A stretch of 30,837 bases of DNA, taken from IMG/VR virus record IMGVR_UViG_3300043434_000479, positions 1-30,837 of that record; one strand, written 5' to 3'. A program made the position numbers and the translations under genes. This document shows, piece after piece, positions 7,212 through 12,375 of the stretch; the stretch's first letter is position 1; the number at the start of each line of letters is the position of its first letter. The notes below the pieces were generated by a model that saw nothing but the letters and a program-made list of their open reading frames with translations, was not told where the DNA came from and made no database searches. The stretch is from a virus.

Positions 7212-8300
7212 ATGAGTGAAATTATTAGCCGTACTGTTGGTCCTAAAGGTGCTAAGAAGGCACTGCGTAAGGCGTTCAATAGTAAGCGTCCAATCTTTTT
7301 GTGGGGACCTCCTGGTATCGGCAAGTCGGACATTATTAAACAGCTTGGTTCTGAGCTCGATGCTCATGTAATCGATGTTCGACTTTCATTGTGGGAACCG
7401 ACTGATATTAAAGGCATTCCGTACTTTGATAGCAATGACAGTACTATGCGATGGGCACCGCCTGCTGAATTGCCGAGTAAAGATTTTGCCGCAAATCACA
7501 AGATGATTATCTTGTTTATGGACGAAATGAATAGTGCAGCACCGGCTGTACAAGCAGCAGCATATCAGCTTGTTCTTAATCGCCGTGTTGGTACTTATGA
7601 ACTTCCTGACAATGTTGTAATGGTTGCAGCAGGTAATAGAGAAACCGACAAGGGTGTAACATATCGTATGCCGGCTCCGCTTGCAAATCGTTTTGTGCAT
7701 CTCGAAATGCAAGTTGACTGGGATGACTGGTTTGACTGGGCTGCTGACAATAGGATCCATAAGGATGTACTCGGCTTCCTTACTTTTAGCAAGAAGGACT
7801 TGTATGATTTTGATCCGAAGTCTTCTTCACGTGCATTTGCAACTCCTCGATCATGGTGCTTTGTAAGTGAATTGCTTACCGACGACGACACCGATGCAGA
7901 TACTTTATCAGATCTGACTTCTGGGTCGATCGGTGAAGGTCTTGCTGTAAAGTTTATGGCACATCGTAAGATTGCTAGCAAGATGCCTGCTCCGACTGAC
8001 ATTCTTAGCGGTAAGGTTACTAAGATGGAATCTAAAGAGATTTCAGCAATGTACTCTTTGACTGTGTCACTGTGCTATGAATTGAAGGAAGCATGTGATA
8101 AGAAGGCTAATGACTGGAACAATCAAGTTAATCACTTCTTTAACTTTATTATGAACAATTTCGAAACTGAACTTGTTATTATGGGTACTAAGATGGCGCT
8201 GTCTACTTACAAGTTGCCACTGGATCCGGACGAAATTGACTGCTTCGACGAGTTCCATTCAAAGTTCGGTAAGTATATTGCACAGGCAACCGAAAAATAA
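7212..8300 (+). CDS. MoxR-type AAA+ ATPase
   Basis: A 362-residue single-domain AAA+ ATPase. Walker A GPPGIGKS is at 32-39, Walker B ILFMDE at 100-105 (Asp104/Glu105), sensor 1 is Asn142 in AAGNRETD, and the arginine-finger-type PLANRF (Arg160) follows. The VxAxxNPxxxG-like stretch and the short spacing to the finger fit the MoxR branch, whose members act as chaperones with VWA/MIDAS partner proteins. Residues 240-362 are a helical C-terminal domain. The next gene encodes just such a VWA protein, so the two probably form a remodelling complex. Lysine codons are strikingly AAG-rich (about 23 AAG to 5 AAA by hand count), unlike thyA, in this AT-rich genome. The gene has its own strong promoter. 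Confidence 0.92.
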   Translation: MSEIISRTVGPKGAKKALRKAFNSKRPIFLWGPPGIGKSDIIKQLGSELDAHVIDVRLSLWEPTDIKGIPYFDSNDSTMRWAPPAELPSKDFAANHKMIILFMDEMNSAAPAVQAAAYQLVLNRRVGTYELPDNVVMVAAGNRETDKGVTYRMPAPLANRFVHLEMQVDWDDWFDWAADNRIHKDVLGFLTFSKKDLYDFDPKSSSRAFATPRSWCFVSELLTDDDTDADTLSDLTSGSIGEGLAVKFMAHRKIASKMPAPTDILSGKVTKMESKEISAMYSLTVSLCYELKEACDKKANDWNNQVNHFFNFIMNNFETELVIMGTKMALSTYKLPLDPDEIDCFDEFHSKFGKYIAQATEK

Positions 8301-8320
8301 TTATTCGGATATTGTAGTAA

Positions 8321-8349
8321 TTGACACCGCCTCCGGGCGGTGTTATACT
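8321..8349 (+). promoter_or_regulatory. sigma70-like promoter for the VWA gene
   Basis: TTGACA at 8321-8326, a 17-base spacer, and TATACT at 8344-8349. The spacer is almost wholly a GC-rich perfect inverted repeat. Expected transcription start is near 8356, about 24 bases before the ATG at 8380. The AGGACA at 8370-8375 is a plausible ribosome-binding site. Confidence 0.7.
8324..8343 (+). repeat. perfect inverted repeat inside the promoter spacer
   Basis: ACACCGCC (8324-8331) and GGCGGTGT (8336-8343) are exact reverse complements separated by TCCG. In RNA this is an 8-bp GC-rich stem closed by a C(UCCG)G tetraloop of the stable UNCG class. It starts within the -35 hexamer and ends at the base before the -10. 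It lies 23 bases after the moxR stop. It could be an operator, a moxR transcript 3' end (no clear U-run follows), or both. Confidence 0.7.
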
Positions 8350-8379
8350 ATATACTATTGTAAAACGTAGGACATTTAT

Positions 8380-9558
8380 ATGGCACACTTAGATCCAGTT
8401 ATTGACAAGATTATTGTAGCACGAGTTGGATTGTTACTAAGACATCCGTTCTTTGGTAATATGGCTACACGTCTTAAAATCGAAGACGGCAGTGACTGGT
8501 GTAAAACTGCTGCAACCGACGGTCGATCAATTTATTTTAATCGTGATTTCTTTGAAACACTTACTAACAAAAATGTTGAATTTGTTATTGCTCACGAAAT
8601 TCTGCATAACGTATTTGACCACATGGGACGATGTGAAGGTAGAGATCGAAAGATTTTTAATGCTGCCGCAGACTACTGTGTTAACGGGCAACTAGTAAGA
8701 GATCGTATCGGAGATCCTATTAAGGATTTTCAAATGTTTCACGATCAAAAATACTACGGGTGGAGTGCAGAACAAGTCTATGATGACATCTATGAAAAGA
8801 TGGACTCTGATATGCTTGATGCACTCGGTAAGCTACTTGACGAACATATCGACTGGGAAAAAAGTTCCGGAAACGGTCAGCCTACATATACTAAAGAAGA
8901 ACTGAAAGCAATTAGAGACGAGATTAGAGAAGCTACTGTATCGGCTGCACAAGCCGCAGGTGCAGGTAATACTCCTGCAGGCGTAGCAAGACTAATTAAA
9001 GAACTAACTGAACCGAAGATGAACTGGCGAGATATTATCCGTCAGCAAATTCAAAGCATTATTCGAAACGACTATACATTCATGCGTCCTAACCGTAAGG
9101 GCTGGCATATGAACGCTGTTCTTCCAGGTACTAGTTTTGCCGAAACTATCGATGTATGTGTTGCACTCGATATGTCCGGATCAATCGGTGCTGTAGAAGC
9201 AAGAGACTTTTTAACCGAAGTCAAAGGCATTATGGACGAGTTTAAAGACTTTAAACTTAAACTGTGGTGTTTTGATACTGCTGTATATAACGAAGCAGAT
9301 TTTGATGGTTACAATTCAGATGAATTTGTAAACTATCAAATCGCAGGCGGCGGTGGTACTGCATTCGAAGCTAACTGGGAATACATGAAGGAAAACGAGA
9401 TTCAACCGAAGAAGTTCATTATGTTCACAGATGGTTATCCGTGTGGTTCTTGGGGTGATGAAGGATATTGCGATACTGTGTTCATTATTCACGGTAATAA
9501 CACTATTGTTCCGCCGTTCGGTGAATATGCATACTATACGTTTTCAGCGGGAACTTAA
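8380..9558 (+). CDS. metallopeptidase-like domain plus VWA (MIDAS) protein
   Basis: A 392-residue two-domain protein. The N-terminal part has AHEILHNVFDH, i.e. an HExxH motif with His72, Glu73 and His76, as in the putative metallopeptidase domain of the DUF2201 family. The C-terminal part is a VWA domain with a MIDAS site: Asp264-x-Ser266-x-Ser268 in LDMSGS, Thr327 in GGGGT and Asp351 in FTDGYP. The middle (about 140-215) is a helical linker. In MoxR/VWA pairs the MIDAS protein binds the ATPase hexamer through a bound metal and recruits the substrate, which fits the upstream moxR gene. Whether the HExxH site is catalytically active is unknown. It has its own promoter with an unusual hairpin spacer. 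Confidence 0.88.
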   Translation: MAHLDPVIDKIIVARVGLLLRHPFFGNMATRLKIEDGSDWCKTAATDGRSIYFNRDFFETLTNKNVEFVIAHEILHNVFDHMGRCEGRDRKIFNAAADYCVNGQLVRDRIGDPIKDFQMFHDQKYYGWSAEQVYDDIYEKMDSDMLDALGKLLDEHIDWEKSSGNGQPTYTKEELKAIRDEIREATVSAAQAAGAGNTPAGVARLIKELTEPKMNWRDIIRQQIQSIIRNDYTFMRPNRKGWHMNAVLPGTSFAETIDVCVALDMSGSIGAVEARDFLTEVKGIMDEFKDFKLKLWCFDTAVYNEADFDGYNSDEFVNYQIAGGGGTAFEANWEYMKENEIQPKKFIMFTDGYPCGSWGDEGYCDTVFIIHGNNTIVPPFGEYAYYTFSAGT

Positions 9559-9560
9559 TA

Positions 9561-9848
9561 GTGGCTTTAAAGAACGGTAAACCTAATCCGTTAAATTATT
9601 TTAAGATGCGGAGAGTAGAATTTTCTCCTCCGCATTTTAAATATACAACTTTCAACGAATATAATCCTACTCTCGTTAGATTATTCGATAAGTGGATTTT
9701 GACTAACTTAAACAATCGATATTACATCGGCCAGGACATTGGCTTAGATGCTAATAACAATATTATCTACACTACGAAACTTGGATTTGAATCAGAAAAA
9801 GATCTAAGTTTTTTCAAGATTGCCTGTCCTCATTTAAATACAAGATAA
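9561..9848 (+). CDS. small conserved phage protein, unknown
   Basis: Encodes 95 residues from a GTG at 9561, two bases after the VWA stop, with AGCGGGA about 10 bases upstream. An in-frame ATG at 9606 (residue 16) begins at the well-conserved-looking MRRVEFSPPHFKY, but it has no ribosome-binding site and lies in a strong hairpin. The rest is YNPTLVRLFDKW, an NNRYYIGQDIGLD segment and a LSFFKIACP end. No domain is recognised. It is probably read through from the VWA gene. Confidence 0.65.
   Translation: MALKNGKPNPLNYFKMRRVEFSPPHFKYTTFNEYNPTLVRLFDKWILTNLNNRYYIGQDIGLDANNNIIYTTKLGFESEKDLSFFKIACPHLNTR
9601..9640 (+). repeat. long hairpin inside a coding region
   Basis: ATGCGGAG (9606-9613) is the exact reverse complement of CTCCGCAT (9628-9635). 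The flanks TTAAG/TTTAA (9601-9605, 9636-9640) continue the stem with one G-U pair, giving about 13 bp. The inner AGAA/TTCT (9617-9620, 9623-9626) can pair further. A TTTT run is at the 3' side (9635-9638). It lies 43 bases after the VWA stop, so it could be a terminator or processing site for that message, or a structure shielding the internal ATG at 9606. Confidence 0.6.
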
Positions 9849-9865
9849 CTACATAGTACTTTGCA

Positions 9866-9873
9866 AAGGAGGT
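9866..9873 (+). promoter_or_regulatory. exceptionally strong Shine-Dalgarno (AAGGAGGT)
   Basis: AAGGAGGT is a full match to the anti-Shine-Dalgarno complement, three bases before the ATG at 9877. Other genes in the window have only 3-6 base matches, so this protein may be made in large amounts. Confidence 0.75.
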
Positions 9874-9876
9874 ATT

Positions 9877-10110
9877 ATGTCAGAAGAAAAAGATCAGATT
9901 CAAGAAAACTCAGAAGTACAACCTGAATCTGCTACAGAATTAAATTTAAATGATCTAAATGCAATGAAAGTAATTATTGACATTGCAAGTTCTAGAGGCG
10001 CATTTAAACCGAACGAAATGTCTGTTGTTGGCCAAACGTATACTAAGCTAACAGCATTCTTAGATCAAGTGGCTAAGCAAGCCGAACAACAAGGTAAGAA
10101 GAATGGCTAA
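9877..10110 (+). CDS. small acidic phage protein, unknown
   Basis: A 77-residue protein. Residues 1-28 are acidic and probably disordered (Glu, Gln, Ser rich). Residues 28-70 look like two helices, with NDLNAMKVIIDIASSRG then MSVVGQTYTKLTAFLDQVAK. The N-terminal tail plus helical hairpin would suit a small adaptor or inhibitor, but nothing identifies it. It is preceded by the strongest ribosome-binding site in the window and overlaps the next gene by 8 bases. I recognise this only as a type of hypothetical protein common in marine T4-like phages. Confidence 0.75.
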   Translation: MSEEKDQIQENSEVQPESATELNLNDLNAMKVIIDIASSRGAFKPNEMSVVGQTYTKLTAFLDQVAKQAEQQGKKNG

Positions 10111-10717
10111 TCAATTAAAACATGTAGGTCGTATGAAACAGTCGGGCCGTAAAGTTTTAGTTGCATTTAGAACATTACCCGGTGATGCATATAACTGTTT
10201 AGTTATCCCTACAGAATCGTTAGACGATAGCTATCACAATGCTCTTATTAACTTAGTCGAAAGTGCTGCTGCGCAAGAAGCAAACGAATTAGCCGAAGCA
10301 TTAGATAGAACACAATTTCCAGACGGAAGCCGTATGTTACCGTCATTACATGCAAAAGGAAAACTGATTAAAGTTGCAACTGGCGAAGTTGAAATGCTGC
10401 CGACTATCGGAACTTCAATTTTGCTGTCCGAATTAAATCAGATTATTGCTGAGCAAAGAGGAGTTGCAATTGACGACTTGGCTGTTAAAGACGGATTAGG
10501 AAATTCAAAGGCAGAGATAAAAGAAGTTGCTACTGCAACAGAACTTAAAACTTCTCCAGCAGAAGAACCTGCTGTAATTAACGTCGATCCAGTGTCGTTT
10601 GATACCGTGGAAGACGAAGCAAAATATTATCGCTCACAAGCCGATAAACTTTCTAAAGAAGCAGCATCTTTTAGAAGGAAAGCAGAGGAGTTGGTTCCGA
10701 CCAAAAAGTCTAAGTGA
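10103..10717 (+). CDS. conserved phage protein, unknown
   Basis: A 204-residue protein. Residues 1-100 look alpha/beta, starting with MANQLKHVGRMKQSGRKVLVAFRTLPGDAYNCLVIPT and including a DRTQFPDGSRMLPSLHAKGKL stretch. Residues about 130-165 are a low-complexity Glu/Ala/Pro linker, and residues 168-200 (KYYRSQADKLSKEAASFRRK) form a predicted coiled coil. No enzymatic motif is seen. The start overlaps the preceding gene by 8 bases and the end overlaps the next by a GTGA junction, so three small genes appear translationally linked. Confidence 0.75.
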   Translation: MANQLKHVGRMKQSGRKVLVAFRTLPGDAYNCLVIPTESLDDSYHNALINLVESAAAQEANELAEALDRTQFPDGSRMLPSLHAKGKLIKVATGEVEMLPTIGTSILLSELNQIIAEQRGVAIDDLAVKDGLGNSKAEIKEVATATELKTSPAEEPAVINVDPVSFDTVEDEAKYYRSQADKLSKEAASFRRKAEELVPTKKSK

Positions 10718-11034
10718 TTAATAAGGGACGGATCCTTCCTAAAGAAGCAATCGATTACTGGCCAGAAGTATTCGAAGAGGTAACAATTAATGTGTTGCCT
10801 CTTCAATATCTTCATTCTGTCTTAATTAATTTTCAAGATGGAAAAAGTTGGGAAATTAAAGTAACTTCAAAAATAAAAAAAGATGGATGGGAAACATTTG
10901 AACAAACACTTAGTGAGCTTGTTCAAAACTACGAAACATCAATCATTGATATCGACTTTCAATTAGATATCGAAAAAGTTAAAAAAGACATCAAGAAAAA
11001 AACTCAAAAATTCTTCAATAAAAAAAATATATGA
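10714..11034 (+). CDS. conserved phage protein, unknown
   Basis: Encodes 106 residues from a GTG at 10714, embedded in the stop of the preceding gene (GTGA). It opens with INKGRILPKEAIDYWPEVFEEV, followed by a strand-rich middle (LHSVLINFQDGKSWEIKV) and a Lys-rich helical C terminus (KKDIKKKTQKFF). The GTG lacks a clear separate ribosome-binding site beyond GCAGAGGAG about 30 bases upstream, so it probably depends on coupling. The ATGA junction at its end links it to DHFR. The function is unknown; position suggests association with the nucleotide-metabolism genes that follow. Confidence 0.7.
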   Translation: MINKGRILPKEAIDYWPEVFEEVTINVLPLQYLHSVLINFQDGKSWEIKVTSKIKKDGWETFEQTLSELVQNYETSIIDIDFQLDIEKVKKDIKKKTQKFFNKKNI

Positions 11035-11528
11035 TTATAGGTATGTTTGCTGTTGATGATAACAGTGGTGTCGGAAATAACGGCGGAATGCCTTGGCCTC
11101 CAAATAAAGAAGACTTTAAATGGTTTAGAGAAACTACTTTAAATCACATTGTAGTAATGGGTAAAACTACATGGAATAGTCCCGATATGCCCAAGCCTCT
11201 TCCAAAAAGAACAAATGTTGTAATTGCAAACAATTGCACCGAAATTAAACATGCAGATGTTGTATTCTCCGGAAATGTACCAGATGCACTAAAATTATTA
11301 ACTCTTCAATATTTAGATAAAGATGTTTTTGTCATCGGTGGAGTTAATATTCTATTGCAGGCAAAACCTGTTTTAGAAAAATTATACATTACTCGTATTC
11401 CTGGAATATATGATGCAGATACTCAAATCAATTTAGAAAACTTCTTAGAAGGCTTTATACTAACTAATACTAGAGATTTAGGATCTTGCAAGGTAGAGGA
11501 ATATGAAGCAATACAACGAAGCACTTAA
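11031..11528 (+). CDS. folA: dihydrofolate reductase
   Basis: A 165-residue DHFR, which reduces dihydrofolate to tetrahydrofolate with NADPH and regenerates the folate consumed by ThyA. The N terminus IIGMFAVDDNSGVGNNGGMPW (residues 2-22) is the typical opening strand and Met20-loop region. The catalytic acid is most likely Asp28 (motif ED-F-K-W-F, one residue longer than E. coli). VVMGKTTWNS at 41-50 and FVIGGVNI around 100-107 are the NADPH-binding segments, with Gly103-Gly104. The start is coupled by ATGA to the previous gene. The 3' end overlaps thyA by 26 bases, so the two are translated as a pair. T4 encodes a similar frd-td pair. Confidence 0.93.
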   Translation: MIIGMFAVDDNSGVGNNGGMPWPPNKEDFKWFRETTLNHIVVMGKTTWNSPDMPKPLPKRTNVVIANNCTEIKHADVVFSGNVPDALKLLTLQYLDKDVFVIGGVNILLQAKPVLEKLYITRIPGIYDADTQINLENFLEGFILTNTRDLGSCKVEEYEAIQRST

Positions 11529-12375
11529 ACAAATTTTAGAAAACGGCAAAGAAAAAACTGATCGTACAGGAACAGGTACGCTTAGTATATTCGGCATGCA
11601 GCTACGTTTTGACCTTAGACTGGGTTTTCCTGCTGTAACAACAAAAAAGCTAGCATGGCGCGCTGTAGTAAGCGAGCTGCTGTGGTTTTTAGAAGGGTCT
11701 GGCAGCGAACTTAGGCTAAAAGAGATTTTGTACGGCACTAGTGCTACTGATAGAAGTACTATTTGGTCAGCAAATGCAAATTCCGAATACTGGAAACCGA
11801 TGGCAAAAACCGACGGAGATTTAGGACGTATATACGGTGTACAATGGAGACACTGGAGAACTCCGCATCGTAAATGGCTTAATTCAAGCACTTTCGAGCC
11901 AGTTGTGATCGATCAATTACAAGAATTAATTAATGGTATTAAGACTGCACCCGATAGTCGCAGGCATATTCTTACTGCATGGAATCCTGGAGAATTAGAT
12001 TTAATGGCTCTTCCTCCTTGTCATGTTATGTGTCAATTTGATGTTACAGATGGATATTTAAGCTGTCAACTATATCAGCGTAGTTGCGACATGTTTTTAG
12101 GAGTCCCGTTTAACATTGCAAGTTATAGCTTACTTACACACATTATTGCTAGAGAATGCGATTTAAAAGTAGGAGATTTTATTTGGACAGGTGGCGATTG
12201 TCATATTTACAAAGACCATCTTGATGCTGTAAAAGAACAATTAACTAGAGAACCGAAAGATCTTCCTACTTTATATTTTACAGTAGGTAAGAAATTTGAC
12301 GAATATAATATAGATGATTTTAAACTAGAAAATTACGATCCGCATCCTGCTATCGTAGCACCGATGTCAGTTTAA
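11503..12375 (+). CDS. thyA: thymidylate synthase (ThyA-type)
   Basis: A 290-residue ThyA-type enzyme, converting dUMP to dTMP with methylene-tetrahydrofolate. Catalytic Cys173 is in LPPCH, phosphate-binding Arg153-Arg154 are in DSRRH, and Arg21 is in TDRTGTGT. Asn204 in VPFNIASY is the residue that selects uracil over cytosine. Phage dCMP hydroxymethylases carry Asp there, so dUMP is the expected substrate. It is slightly longer than E. coli ThyA (264) and like T4 td (286). No intron or intein is present, unlike T4 td. Its last 26 bases overlap the end of the opposite-strand glycosyltransferase gene, and a terminator-like hairpin follows inside that gene. Confidence 0.95.
   Translation: MKQYNEALKQILENGKEKTDRTGTGTLSIFGMQLRFDLRLGFPAVTTKKLAWRAVVSELLWFLEGSGSELRLKEILYGTSATDRSTIWSANANSEYWKPMAKTDGDLGRIYGVQWRHWRTPHRKWLNSSTFEPVVIDQLQELINGIKTAPDSRRHILTAWNPGELDLMALPPCHVMCQFDVTDGYLSCQLYQRSCDMFLGVPFNIASYSLLTHIIARECDLKVGDFIWTGGDCHIYKDHLDAVKEQLTREPKDLPTLYFTVGKKFDEYNIDDFKLENYDPHPAIVAPMSV

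Noticed and set aside
7386-7760. A 124-residue open frame on the - strand opposite moxR
   Set aside because: Antisense to a clear AAA+ ATPase; composition is not like a protein, no ribosome-binding site, and it is explained by the high-GC codon pattern of moxR.
11478-11891. A 137-residue open frame on the - strand over DHFR/thyA
   Set aside because: Opposite to two confident enzymes; no start signal and no recognisable motif.
11503-12375. dCMP hydroxymethylase instead of thymidylate synthase
   Set aside because: The residue that distinguishes the two is Asn204 (FNIASY), as in thymidylate synthases, not Asp.
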